64,000 nt of DNA from Sphingobacterium cellulitidis (GCA_002245855.1 NOUX01000010.1:62001-126000); one strand, 5' to 3'; shown: positions 47,616 through 57,472, numbered from the stretch's first letter. Numbers and translations are program-made. The notes: a model not told the origin generated them from the sequence alone.

Positions 47616-48129
47616 TCCGAGCTTGTATGAAATCAATTTTACTGAGCATTTATTAAATAGCGTTGTCCAAGATGGTAGAGTTATTATAATTGTACCACAA
47701 TCGTCGATGACGGGAAAGAGAAAAGAAGAACGAGCTTCGAAAATCAACATATTAAAACATCATACTCTAGAGGGGGTTATCACCCTAAACAAAAACACTT
47801 TTTATAGTGTTGGTACGAATCCATGTATGGCAGTTTTTACTGCAGGCGTACCACACCATATTGATAAAAAAGTGAAGTTCATAAATTTTGAAGATGATGG
47901 ATTTGAAGTACAAAAGCATCGTGGATTAGTTGAGACTATAAAGGCTAAAGATAAGAGGCAACATTTGTTAGATGTCTGGTTTAATCGAATTGAATCGCCG
48001 ACTAAGTTTTGTGTCAATACCACTGTAGAGGCAAGTGACGAATGGCTTCATTCGTTCTATTACTTTAATGACGAAATTCCTAAACAAGAAGATTTTAAAA
48101 AAAACATAGGTGAGTATTTGACATTTTAA
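47599..48129 (+). pseudogene. hsdM: type I restriction-modification methylase (HsdM), C-terminal fragment
   Basis: 176 codons that begin abruptly at GTKSNPSLYEINFTEHLLNS, the point right after the NPPF/Y catalytic motif of N6-adenine methylases. They continue through VIIIVPQSSMTGKRKEERASK, HHTLEGVITLNKNTFYSVGTNPCMAVF and KFINFEDDGFEVQKHRGL, the known downstream part of HsdM/N-6 DNA methylase. The S-adenosylmethionine-binding and catalytic motifs are missing, so it cannot methylate. It overlaps the end of the LRR frame by 17 bases, marking a deletion joint near 47590-47600. Confidence 0.8.
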
Positions 48130-48184
48130 TTTAGTATGGTTATGCAAGGACGTCAATATCTATTTAAAGATGGTGAAGAATAGT

Positions 48185-49248
48185 TTAGAAACCCTTAATT
48201 GGAGTGTTTTCAGTATTGGAAGATTATTAGGAACCAAAAGCAACGAAAAGTGGCATTGACAAAAATAAATTGGTAAATGTTATTGGCAATATCCCGTACA
48301 TTACAAGAACAGAAACATTAAATGGTATAGGCAGCTTCATTGGTGAACAGTCTGAAAAGTATGAACTTGAGGAAGGCAATACAATTACTATTGGTTTGGA
48401 TACACAAACTGTTTTCTACCAAAGGTCAAAATTCTATACCGGTCAAAATATTCAAATACTAAGTTTTAAAGGGATAAATATATATACATCCTTATTCATT
48501 ATTCCTTCATTGAAAATTCAGTTATTAAAATTTAACTGGGGGGGGGAAATGGTGCGACATTAGGAAGGTTGAACAAAACAAATCTCCTTCTTCCTAGTAT
48601 TGAGGGTAAAGAATCTGATTATGCTTTGATGGAGGCATACATAAAAGCTATTTATAGAAATAAAGAAGAAACGTATCAAAACTACATCAAAGATAGAATA
48701 GAAAATTTCATGATTACTCCAAAGCCTGTGGCTTTATCAGATAAAAAATGGAAATCTTACTTTATAGAAGACGTTTTTAATATAAAATCTGGTACTAGAT
48801 TAACCAAGTCCCAATGGAAAATGGGAACGCACCTTTTGTCGTAGCTAGTGATTCAAATAACGGCGTTACAATGTTTGTTAATAATGAAAACTCTAGTCGA
48901 GATAGGAATGTTTTAGGAGTCAATTATAACGGAAGTGTTGTAGAGAATTTTTACAATCCTTACGATGCGTTATTTTCATACGACGTTAAAAGAATATCAT
49001 TTAAAACTATCGAAGGAAATAAGTACCATTTCTTGTTCATTAAAAGCATAATTCTACAACAAAAATCAAAGTACGAATATGGATTTAAATTTAATGAAGA
49101 GAGAATGAAAAGACAGCTACTCCTTATGCCAACCAATTCCAACGGTGAGCCAGATTATACATATATGGAGCATTACATGAAATATTTAGAATATCAAAAG
49201 CTTAGTCAATATCTACATTCGAAAGGCCTAAACGCGAAAAACTATTAA
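48185..49248 (+). pseudogene. hsdS: type I restriction-modification specificity subunit (HsdS), frameshifted
   Basis: Four frame pieces line up as one HsdS-like protein: 48185-48257 (NWSVFSIGRLLG), 48243-48560 (KSGIDKNKLVNVIGNIPYITRTETLNG), 48548-48844 (NGATLGRLNKTNLLLP ... SYFIEDVFNIKSGTRLTK), and 48814-49248 (MENGNAPFVVASDSNNGV). This is the usual two target-recognition-domain layout, each opening with IPYITRT or APFVVAS type sequence. Shifts fall near 48230-48245, at a G9 run (48538-48546) and near 48805-48815. It follows the hsdM fragment as in a normal operon. Presently unable to make a full-length product. Confidence 0.7.
48538..48546 (+). repeat. G9 homopolymer at a frame break in hsdS
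   Basis: Nine consecutive G in an AT-rich gene. With seven or ten G the upstream frame (LLKFNWGG) joins directly to NGATLGRLNKTNLLLP; with nine it runs into a stop 18 bases later. The position and length fit a slipped-strand switch, or a homopolymer length error. Confidence 0.6.
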
Positions 49249-49732
49249 AATTTTAGTGCAGATAGGGGATAAGATGTTCATAATATATTATAGAAGGTAC
49301 AAATAAATGATCGTAACATTTTAAGCGATGGCTAAAGAAAAACACTTTTCGTTGAGGAATTCGACCCTTATTTCCTGAAAAAATAAAATCCTTTATCAAG
49401 CTAAATTTATCCTATATGCACTTTGATCTAAATCTTTGTAAGATTATTAGCGAGATTTAATGCTAACAATAACGGGAAAAATTTAATATAGTTTAATATT
49501 AATCAGGTAGCCTTTCTTAGAAATACAAAAATGGAAATGGTCACGACACATCACTATGTTTTAAGTTTCCTCAGTATTGTGCAGCTACTATAGAAAATTG
49601 TTAAAACTTAAGTCGAAGTATTCGTCTCACAAAACGAACCTAATTTTTTAAAAATTTAAATTTTAAATGGCGTAGAATTATAGAAATATTTTAGGAATAG
49701 TTCCTTTTTAAAATTTAACGAGTTTCATCCTC
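49249..49732. other. AT-rich spacer with possible coding scraps
   Basis: About 480 bases downstream of hsdS. Short frames such as VEEFDPYFLKK near 49350 look as if they were once coding but are too broken to name. No RNA or repeat structure recognised. Confidence 0.4.
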
Positions 49733-50005
49733 TTAAATCGATAGCACATCCTTTTTTATTTTCTCAACTAATTCTCCAATTTTATAATCAGTTGATAATT
49801 TACAATCTTCCCTTAAAATGTATAAATTGTAAATTTTTATCTCTAGTTTATTTATTAAACAAATGACAAAAATATCTGTATTTAAGGGTATGCCCATTTC
49901 CATTTGAATATTATGATCGGATTTACGATGATGTATATTATATAAATTTGTCAAGTCTTTTAACGAATCCTCAAGTTTGCATTGTATATAAGATTTTATT
50001 GACAT
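49733..50005 (-). CDS. small hypothetical protein, 90 residues
   Basis: No signal peptide. The C-terminal half (hydrophobic/charged alternation, then STDYKIGELVEKIKK) has a faint similarity to the last helices of acyl-carrier-protein-like domains, but no DSL phosphopantetheine site is seen, so I do not assign it. It is the only gene between the restriction remnants and the sensor operon and is very AT-rich. Confidence 0.4.
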   Translation of the reverse strand: MSIKSYIQCKLEDSLKDLTNLYNIHHRKSDHNIQMEMGIPLNTDIFVICLINKLEIKIYNLYILREDCKLSTDYKIGELVEKIKKDVLSI

Positions 50006-50294
50006 TGAAGAAAAGTTGATATGTGTTAGCTGTGATTTAAAGCTTAATTAATTTTTATAATTAAGATTAATTAAAGAAATCATGTCGTAATATTATTATA
50101 AATTTTTATCAAAAATAATATTCCTGACCAAGTTTAAAATTATCGATTTATCTTATAAAAACTAAATATTAAAGTTAAATAATCTGATTATTGAAATTGA
50201 TGTTTTATCAAATAAAATTTTGATAATTTCTTTTCTTGACCTACTTTCGGCAATGGTCCTGAGATAATGGGAACCATCGAAAAATGATTAACAA

Positions 50295-51767
50295 ATGATC
50301 CTAATAGTTGACGATAAACCCGAAAACATCTTTTCGCTGGAAAAAACCCTTCAAGCAAAAGGTTTTCGGACCGATTCTGCCCTTGCGGGAGAAGAGGCCC
50401 TGAAAAAATGCCTCAAGAACGAATATGCCCTGATCATCCTTGATGTACAGATGCCCGAAATGGACGGATATGAAGTTGCGGAATTTCTTTCGTCGACAAA
50501 AAAAACCAAGGATATTCCAATAATTTTCCTGTCTGCTGTCAACCGTGAAAAGAAGTATATCACAAAGGGCTACGATTCCGGAGGCATCGATTACATTACC
50601 AAGCCGGTGGACCCAGACATCCTTTTGCTAAAAGTAAAGACCTTCTATCGGCTCTACGAACAGACCGCAGCCCTGTATAAAATGCAGGAAGAGCTGCAAC
50701 GAGAAGTCGAATGGCGCAAATCTTCTCAAAAGGAGCTCTCCTCAAAATTTAAGGAGCTGAACACGACTTTAGAATCATTGCCCCAGATTGCCTTCACCAC
50801 TGATTCCAGCGGGAATGTTGATTTCGTAAATGAGCAGTGGCTTCGGTATTCTCATGATAAGACCACATGGCCGGATCTCCATCCCGAAGATGGACAGATA
50901 TTTGAGAAATGGAAGCTCCAATTGGAAGACAAACTCCCATTGGAGGCTGAATTGAGGCTTCGCGAAAAACATTCTGAGAATTACCGATACCATCTCCTAA
51001 AGATTGTGCCCGTAGCTCAGGGGTCAGGTGGACACAGATGGGTGGGTACCATGACCGATATAGATGAGCGAAAGCAATTAGAAAATAAAAAAGATGAATT
51101 CTTGAGTGTTGCGAGCCATGAGCTCAAGACCCCTTTGACCAGTATCAAGGCCTTTGCAGAAATATCGCTGCGCTCAATGAAGGACATAAAGGACCATCGT
51201 GCTTACAGTTATCTCTGCAAGGTTAAGGACCAGGCCGAAAAGCTCCATACATTGGTTGAGGACCTACTGGACATATCCCGGTTGGAAAACGGGGGGATGA
51301 AACTCACACTCCAGGAAATTGATATCGAGACTGTCATCCAACAGGCTGTTGATTCGGCATTGATAGAACATCAAGCGGCGGAAATGAGAATAGAGCGGAC
51401 AGGTACAAAGATAGATAGGCGGATTTTGGCGGATCCCCTAAGATTGGAGCAGGTCCTTTCAAACTACCTCAGCAATGCCATAAAATATGCTCCCGGTTCC
51501 CGAACGGTCCGCATCCACACCTATGTTGAGAAAAATTTCCTGTCCGTAGAGGTCTCCGATAACGGTATAGGGATCCCAGAACACAAAATACCTTTCGTGT
51601 TTGATAAGTTCTATAGGGTTCAAGAAGCATCAGCAAAGTTCCAGGGACTGGGCCTCGGACTGCACATATGTAAAGAGATCATTACCCTCCACGGTGGGAC
51701 CTGTGGGGTCACGAGCAAGCTCGGGGCAGGTTCGACATTTTATTTTACCCTACCAATCAATAAATAA
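50295..51767 (+). CDS. response regulator-PAS-histidine kinase hybrid
   Basis: 490 residues, cytoplasmic. An N-terminal receiver (1-118; acidic DD at 6-7, phospho-Asp 50 in ILDVQMPEMDG, TKPVD lysine) leads into a coiled coil, a PAS domain (about 160-258), a HisKA domain with SVASHELKTPLTS, and an HATPase domain with NYLSNAIKYAP, DNGIGIPEHK and GLGLGLHICKEI. A receiver at the N-terminus means the kinase can be controlled by phosphate from another kinase. The ATG of the next gene overlaps its stop (TAATG), so the two are translationally coupled. Noticeably GC-richer than the genes to the left. Confidence 0.93.
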   Translation: MILIVDDKPENIFSLEKTLQAKGFRTDSALAGEEALKKCLKNEYALIILDVQMPEMDGYEVAEFLSSTKKTKDIPIIFLSAVNREKKYITKGYDSGGIDYITKPVDPDILLLKVKTFYRLYEQTAALYKMQEELQREVEWRKSSQKELSSKFKELNTTLESLPQIAFTTDSSGNVDFVNEQWLRYSHDKTTWPDLHPEDGQIFEKWKLQLEDKLPLEAELRLREKHSENYRYHLLKIVPVAQGSGGHRWVGTMTDIDERKQLENKKDEFLSVASHELKTPLTSIKAFAEISLRSMKDIKDHRAYSYLCKVKDQAEKLHTLVEDLLDISRLENGGMKLTLQEIDIETVIQQAVDSALIEHQAAEMRIERTGTKIDRRILADPLRLEQVLSNYLSNAIKYAPGSRTVRIHTYVEKNFLSVEVSDNGIGIPEHKIPFVFDKFYRVQEASAKFQGLGLGLHICKEIITLHGGTCGVTSKLGAGSTFYFTLPINK

Positions 51768-54700
51768 TGGCACAAAATGTATTAAGGAACCTCCAGATAG
51801 GCTTTGGTTTTTCCATGGCCATCCTTTTGGCCTCATCAGCGGTGATGTTCTTCTCGTTCCGCAATCAGCGGGAGAACAAAGCCCTTATGGATCAGTCCCA
51901 ACGGACCATACTCAATTCACAGTTGATCTTGATCGACCTGCAGAATGCTGAAACCGGACAGAGGGGCTATCTCTTGACAGGTCAGGAAAAGTTCCTGGCT
52001 CCTTACAGGGACAGCCAGAGAGATCTCCCACAGCACCTCAGTGGTCTTGTGAATGGAAATCTGAGCTCCGAGCAATTGGCCCGGACCCAACAGCTAGGCC
52101 GTTTGGCCAGGGAAAGGATTGAAGTACTTGACGAACTCATAGGACAGCGACTGAGGTCGGCCGACCTTTCCCCCGGCCTGTTGGACAGGGGAAAATCGAT
52201 CATGGATTCATGTAGGAACCTGATAAGCGAGATTCAGCATGAGGAAGAGACCCGGGCGGAAAAACGTTCCCAACACCTCGATAACTCCACTTTTAGAACA
52301 AATATCCTTTTTGCCTTTGCCTCCTTGATGTCCTTGGTCATCACTGCCATCCTGTTCTGGAAACTTCGAGGAGACTACAAAAGGCGGGCAGAACTACAGC
52401 AGGAATTGCTAGATAAGGACCGTGACATAAAACATAGATTGAACCTTATCAGAGGGATCGCCCGACAGATTACCCAGGGAAACTATTCTGTGATCATAGA
52501 TGATACGAAAAAGGATGACCTTGGCAACATTGCGGAGAGTCTTCGCATAATGACCAAGTCATTGAAGAAGAACTTTGATGAGCTACAATGGAACGATTGG
52601 CGGAAAAATGGCATGACCCAGCTGAACTCTGGATTGATGGGGAACCCCGATCTTGCAGAAATTGCGAAGTACAGCATGGAATTCATCACCGACTTCATGG
52701 ATCTGGAGAACGGAGCAATTTTCATGGTCCAAGGGGGATCCTTCAAGGTCATGCATACCGTGGGGCTACATAGCCTTCCTTTCTCAGAGCTTCCTCTAAC
52801 GGAGGGGATCTTCGCAGAGGTACACAGGACCAAACGCCAAAGGGTCATCAGGGACCTATGTCCCGATGAATTCAAGCTCTCGTTTGCACAGGGGGAGATA
52901 TCAATTAACCAGATAGCGTTGTTACCCATTGTCTACCAGCAGGAATGCATGGGAATCATCGAAGTCGGGTCTCGAGGAGAGCTTAGCCAAGAAAAGCTCG
53001 ATGTTATTTCCGACTTCTGTGAAATCATCGGGATTTCCCTGGTCGCGGCACAGAGCCGGCGCAGGGTACAACAGCTATTGGAAGAAACGCAGACCCAGAC
53101 CGAAGAGTTGCAGGTCCAGCATGCAGAACTGGAGACCCTCAATAGCGAGCTGGAAGCACAGGCCGGTAAGCTCAGGATCTCAGAAGAGGAGCTAAGGTCG
53201 CAACAGGATGAACTGCTTATCTCCAACGAGGAACTCGAGAAAAGATCGCATCTTTTAGAAGAAACCAACCAGGTGATCGTCGCACGGAACAAGGAAATAC
53301 AGGAAAAGGCGGAAGCCCTAGCGCTGAGCACCAAATACAAATCTGAGTTCCTTGCCAATATGTCACATGAACTGCGGACACCTCTTAACTCTATCCTTTT
53401 GCTTTCACGTGTGCTCACTGAGAACATTGAAGGCAACCTTAACCATGAACAGGTGGAATCAGCCCAGGTCATCTGGTCATCCGGTACGGGACTGCTTAAC
53501 CTGATAGACGAAATACTGGACCTTTCCAAGATCGAGGCAGGTAAGATGGACGTAGAGCTCGAGGAATTTAGGTTGGCCGACCTCATTTTGGAGCTTCAGC
53601 AGATGTTCCGCCCCCTAACCAAGGAAAAGGACCTGAACCTCCGGATCGAGAACACCCTGCCGGAGGATTTTAACTTAAAAAGCGACCGCCTAAGGTTGGA
53701 ACAGGTCCTAAGAAACCTGCTCTCCAACGCCACCAAGTTCACAGAAAAGGGATACATAACCCTCAGCGTAGAGCTTATCGATGGAAAGGAACCTTCTGTC
53801 CTGTTCCATGTCAGAGATACCGGGATCGGGATTCCCCAAGAAAAACAAAAACTGATATTCGAGGCCTTCCAGCAGGCGGACGGATCTACCAGGAGGCAGT
53901 ACGGTGGAACCGGCCTAGGACTTTCGATCAGCAGGGAAATCGCACGATTGCTGCACGGGGAACTTACCGTCGAAAGCACCCCGGGCAAGGGAAGCTGTTT
54001 TACACTCTCGCTGCCCATGGATTTTTTAGACAGAGGCGGGATTGGTGTGCAACAGGAGCAGCCCATCGGTCCCATTGTGCAGGCAGTTGGTGCACCGGTT
54101 GTTGGTCCAGAGACCTTTTTCCCGCAATTCATTGCCGATGACCGAGGGGACATTGTACCGGGGGACAGGACCCTATTGATCGTAGAGGACGATGAAGCGT
54201 TCGCCAAGCTGATACTGCAATATGCAAGAAGGTCTGGCTACAAGGCAATAGCTATCGGCAGGGGTGACCACGCCATTGAAGCAGCTCTGAGGTTTTCCCC
54301 CCGGGCAATCCTCCTGGACATCGTCCTGCCCCATATGGACGGATGGCAAGTTCTTGAAGGGTTGAAGTCGAACCCGGATACCCGCCATATACCTGTCCAT
54401 ATGATGTCGGCAGAACACGCCAAGAAAAGCGAGAGCATTCGTAGGGGCGCCATCGATTTTATCAGGAAACCCTTCCAAAAACAGGGTTTCCAGGAGATTT
54501 TCTCCAAAATAGATATGGCCCTGAGAAAGGGTTCCAAAAAGGTTTTGATTGTCGAGGAAAATCCCAAGCATGCCGAAGCCTTGTCCTCCTACCTTGAGAG
54601 CTTTGACATATCCACAGAGGTGAGGTCTTCCCTTGACCATGGCGTAAAGGCCCTTAAATCAGGGAACGTTGAATGTGTAATCCTGGATATGGGAATCCCG

Positions 54701-55342
54701 GACCAAGGTGCATATGAGATATTGGAAACCATAAAGGGGCAGGCTGGGCTAGAAGACCTTCCGATAATCGTCTTTACGGGAAAGAGCCTCTCTGGCCAGG
54801 AAGAGATGCGCATTAAGGAATATGCGGACTCGATCGTCCTGAAAACGGCCCATTCCTTCCAGAGGATCCTGGACGAGGTGAGCCTGTTCCTTCATTTGGT
54901 TGACCACAAGTCTTCAGGGATCCCTCCGCAAGTGAATCCCAAAGGTAACCGACTGTCCGAAATCTTGGAAGGCAGGAAGGTCCTGATTGCCGACGATGAT
55001 ATCCGCAACATCTTTTCGATATCTAGGGCACTTGAAAAATTCAATATGGAAATCTACTCAGCCATCGATGGTGTTGAAGCTTTCCAGATCCTTGAAAGTC
55101 ATCCCGATATAGACATCGTGCTGATGGATATAATGATGCCAAAGATGGATGGTTTTCAGGCCATCGAAAAGATACGTTCCGTGGAAACGTTCAGCAAACT
55201 CCCCATAATCGCAGTCACGGCAAAAGCGATGATGGGGGACCGTGACCGGTGCATGAAGGCAGGAGCCTCAGATTATATCTCTAAACCCGTTGATGTGGAC
55301 CAATTGGTCTCCTTACTAAGAGTGTGGCTTTTTAACCGTTAA
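51767..55342 (+). CDS. CHASE3-HAMP-GAF hybrid histidine kinase with three receivers
   Basis: 1191 residues. Membrane helix at about 12-30, periplasmic CHASE3 sensor with AETGQRGYLLTGQEKF, second membrane helix at about 180-200, HAMP-like linker, GAF domain (about 280-440), long coiled coil (about 440-530), HisKA with NMSHELRTPLNS, HATPase with NLLSNATKFTE and GGTGLGLSISREIA, then three receivers. Receiver 1 (ILLDIVLPHMDGW) and receiver 3 (LMDIMMPKMDGF) look intact. Receiver 2 has EE for DD and KTA where KP is usual (IVLKTAHS), so it may be structural. The middle gene of the operon and its only membrane sensor; it can phosphorylate itself and probably the separate receivers downstream. Confidence 0.93.
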   Translation: MAQNVLRNLQIGFGFSMAILLASSAVMFFSFRNQRENKALMDQSQRTILNSQLILIDLQNAETGQRGYLLTGQEKFLAPYRDSQRDLPQHLSGLVNGNLSSEQLARTQQLGRLARERIEVLDELIGQRLRSADLSPGLLDRGKSIMDSCRNLISEIQHEEETRAEKRSQHLDNSTFRTNILFAFASLMSLVITAILFWKLRGDYKRRAELQQELLDKDRDIKHRLNLIRGIARQITQGNYSVIIDDTKKDDLGNIAESLRIMTKSLKKNFDELQWNDWRKNGMTQLNSGLMGNPDLAEIAKYSMEFITDFMDLENGAIFMVQGGSFKVMHTVGLHSLPFSELPLTEGIFAEVHRTKRQRVIRDLCPDEFKLSFAQGEISINQIALLPIVYQQECMGIIEVGSRGELSQEKLDVISDFCEIIGISLVAAQSRRRVQQLLEETQTQTEELQVQHAELETLNSELEAQAGKLRISEEELRSQQDELLISNEELEKRSHLLEETNQVIVARNKEIQEKAEALALSTKYKSEFLANMSHELRTPLNSILLLSRVLTENIEGNLNHEQVESAQVIWSSGTGLLNLIDEILDLSKIEAGKMDVELEEFRLADLILELQQMFRPLTKEKDLNLRIENTLPEDFNLKSDRLRLEQVLRNLLSNATKFTEKGYITLSVELIDGKEPSVLFHVRDTGIGIPQEKQKLIFEAFQQADGSTRRQYGGTGLGLSISREIARLLHGELTVESTPGKGSCFTLSLPMDFLDRGGIGVQQEQPIGPIVQAVGAPVVGPETFFPQFIADDRGDIVPGDRTLLIVEDDEAFAKLILQYARRSGYKAIAIGRGDHAIEAALRFSPRAILLDIVLPHMDGWQVLEGLKSNPDTRHIPVHMMSAEHAKKSESIRRGAIDFIRKPFQKQGFQEIFSKIDMALRKGSKKVLIVEENPKHAEALSSYLESFDISTEVRSSLDHGVKALKSGNVECVILDMGIPDQGAYEILETIKGQAGLEDLPIIVFTGKSLSGQEEMRIKEYADSIVLKTAHSFQRILDEVSLFLHLVDHKSSGIPPQVNPKGNRLSEILEGRKVLIADDDIRNIFSISRALEKFNMEIYSAIDGVEAFQILESHPDIDIVLMDIMMPKMDGFQAIEKIRSVETFSKLPIIAVTAKAMMGDRDRCMKAGASDYISKPVDVDQLVSLLRVWLFNR

Positions 55343-55355
55343 AACTTAGAAACAG

Positions 55356-55721
55356 ATGAGCATATTGATTATTGATGATGACAGACGGAATATTTTCGCC
55401 CTTAAGACCGCGCTTAGATCTAGGGGCTACGATGCCCAGGGCGTCATTACCGCCCAGGAGGGACTTGACATCCTAGAAGGGGGAAGCGGGATAAGCGTAG
55501 TGCTGCTGGACATGATGATGCCGGAATTTGATGGATTCCAGTTTTTGAAGCACATCAGGGTTTCCCTTGGGAAGGATTATCCTCCCGTTATTGCCGTGAC
55601 CGCAAAGGCCATGAGGGGGGACAGGGAGAGATGTCTCAGCGCGGGAGCTGATGGATATGTATCCAAGCCAGTTGATATTGATCTCCTGTTGACCGAGATC
55701 CGGGGATTAGTAAAAGGCTGA
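55356..55721 (+). CDS. single-domain response regulator
   Basis: 121 residues, one receiver only: IIDDD, phospho-acceptor in LLDMMMPEFDGF, VTAKAM and SKPVD. Very similar in layout to receiver 3 of the preceding kinase (RNIFALKTAL versus RNIFSISRAL), so it may have arisen from it by duplication. No output domain; it would act through protein contact or as a phosphate shuttle. Thirteen bases after the hybrid kinase gene. Confidence 0.93.
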   Translation: MSILIIDDDRRNIFALKTALRSRGYDAQGVITAQEGLDILEGGSGISVVLLDMMMPEFDGFQFLKHIRVSLGKDYPPVIAVTAKAMRGDRERCLSAGADGYVSKPVDIDLLLTEIRGLVKG

Positions 55722-55724
55722 GAA

Positions 55725-56534
55725 ATGGAAATCGGATCCCATTTAGATATGTTCCTGGCCAGGTTACTCGAGGAATTCGGGTATGATTTCACCGGTTATA
55801 GCCTGGACTCCCTTCAAAGAAGGATTGTGCGGATAATGTCCCTATGGAAGGTTACCGATCTGGGAGGACTCCTAGACAAGATGATCATGGATCCCTCGTT
55901 GGCAGGAAGCTTTGTGCAACAGGTCACCGTTCCCCTGACCTCCATGTTCCGAGATCCCTCATTTTTCCTCAACCTCCGCCAGAGGGTAATCCCTTACCTG
56001 AGTACCTACCCCCTGATCCGGGTCTGGATAGCGGGTTGCTCCACGGGTGAAGAAGCATATTCAATGGCCATACTGCTAAAGGAGGCAGGACTGATTGAAC
56101 GGTCCCTAATTTACGCAACCGACCTAAACCCGTTCTCTGTAGAGATTGCCGGCCAAGGCCTTGTTCCCTTGGAGAACCTTGGGGAGTATACTGAAAATTA
56201 TTTCAGTTCGGGCGGTACAGGGGAACTATCGGACTATTTTTCTTCTAAGCAGGGCAAATTTCGGTTTAGCGATGAGCTCCGCTCCCGTATGGTGTTCTCT
56301 ACCCATAACCTTGCCGGTGATTCCTCCTTCAATAGCTTTCAGCTGATCCTGTGCCGGAACGTTCTGATCTATTTTAGGCGATCCCTTCAGGGATCGGTTC
56401 TAGAACTCTTCGACACAAGCTTGGAAAATGCCGGGTTCCTAGGCCTGGGTCCTAAGGAAACCCTCCTGTTTTCCTCTCTGAGGGGCAGGTTCCAACAGAT
56501 TGGTGACCAAAAAATCTGGCAGAAAATAAATTAA
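55725..56534 (+). CDS. CheR-type protein-glutamate methyltransferase
   Basis: 269 residues. The N-terminal helical domain is followed by a Rossmann methyltransferase domain: TSMFRDPSFF, the SAM loop VWIAGCSTGEEAYSMAIL, IYATDLNPFSVEIAG, and LCRNVLIYFRR. The gene begins 3 bases after the receiver gene. No chemoreceptor and no CheB methylesterase are encoded here, so the target is likely a cytoplasmic or coiled-coil part of a kinase in the same operon rather than a chemotaxis receptor; this is inference. Confidence 0.9.
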   Translation: MEIGSHLDMFLARLLEEFGYDFTGYSLDSLQRRIVRIMSLWKVTDLGGLLDKMIMDPSLAGSFVQQVTVPLTSMFRDPSFFLNLRQRVIPYLSTYPLIRVWIAGCSTGEEAYSMAILLKEAGLIERSLIYATDLNPFSVEIAGQGLVPLENLGEYTENYFSSGGTGELSDYFSSKQGKFRFSDELRSRMVFSTHNLAGDSSFNSFQLILCRNVLIYFRRSLQGSVLELFDTSLENAGFLGLGPKETLLFSSLRGRFQQIGDQKIWQKIN

Positions 56535-56576
56535 TGTTTCAAAATTTGGGGAGATTTGATATTTTCGCATAATACA

Positions 56577-56942
56577 ATGGAAAACAAAAAGATACTTATT
56601 TTCGATGACGATAGGCACGTGCTTGAGATATTTACTATCGTATTGGAGGACATGGGGCATATAGTCGATCAATCGCGGACGTCGCACGACGTGTTGGAGA
56701 AAGTGAGCAGTTTTAAGCCTGACCTGATCTTTATGGACAACTGGATTCCGGATATCGGAGGGGTGGCGGCTACGCAGATGCTGAAATCCAGCCCACTTTA
56801 TCGAGATATCCCGGTAATCTTGGTCTCAGCGAACAGTGACATAGAATTTTTAGCCGGTCAGGCAAAAGCAAATTATTTCCTTTCCAAACCTTTTGACTTG
56901 GTCAGCCTGGAGGGCATAGTAAATAAGATCCTCCAGCCATAG
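56577..56942 (+). CDS. single-domain response regulator
   Basis: 121 residues from the ATG at 56577; an upstream TTG/ATT frame adds MIFSHNT and is less likely. Receiver only: FDDDRH, phospho-Asp in IFMDNWIPDIGG, VSANSD and SKPFD. More diverged than the receiver at 55356. Last gene of the operon, 42 bases after cheR and with its own upstream AT-rich patch. Confidence 0.88.
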   Translation: MENKKILIFDDDRHVLEIFTIVLEDMGHIVDQSRTSHDVLEKVSSFKPDLIFMDNWIPDIGGVAATQMLKSSPLYRDIPVILVSANSDIEFLAGQAKANYFLSKPFDLVSLEGIVNKILQP

Positions 56943-57092
56943 GAAACAATCTCCACTATCAAAAACCATTAATTTAATCTCCACTAATATTTAACGGGTT
57001 TCTCATGTTGCTCTGAAATTTTTAGTATCTTTATAGGATAATAATTGTTTGGTTAATAGGGGCTTGGGTCGTCGATTCAAGCCTTCCTTCTT

Positions 57093-57254
57093 TTATAAGG
57101 ACGTTTTAAGGAGGATATATATCATAATCAGTATGAAAAGAACAGTTAAAAAGGTATAGGAATAGAAAAAATATCTCATTCCTCTATCTTCCTGGTCTAT
57201 TTCATATCCTGCCTCCCACAGGTATTCCTTAAGTTTCCGGATGAGATCTCTCAT
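57093..57254 (-). CDS. small membrane protein, 53 residues
   Basis: A frame from ATG at 57254 to TAA at 57093 encodes MRDLIRKLKEYLWEAGYEI, an acidic linker, then a clear hydrophobic helix (YSYTFLTVLFILIMIYILL) and a short KTSL end. Amphipathic N-terminus plus one TM helix is a real-protein pattern; it lies in an otherwise empty 600-base gap. No family recognised. Confidence 0.45.
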   Translation of the reverse strand: MRDLIRKLKEYLWEAGYEIDQEDRGMRYFFYSYTFLTVLFILIMIYILLKTSL

Positions 57255-57472
57255 ATTTCAGTCTGCCACATATTTTTAAATCTATAAAAAAGGTTTGTTC
57301 ATTGGTTATTGTTCAGCTTGGCCCAACATCTATATAAATATAAACATCGCAATCCGGTTTCGAAATATTTAACAGGACTATGGATTTTTTAAGCAGATAT
57401 ATTAAAAGAGGATTTGTAATTTAAAAAATGCATTTACATCTAACTTTTCCATACCGTTTATGTTTATGGTTA

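Noticed and set aside
52483..54640. Long minus-strand frames opposite the hybrid kinase
   Set aside because: They are Ser/Arg/Pro-rich mirror readings of a well-conserved kinase gene in a GC-richer segment, with no recognisable domains.
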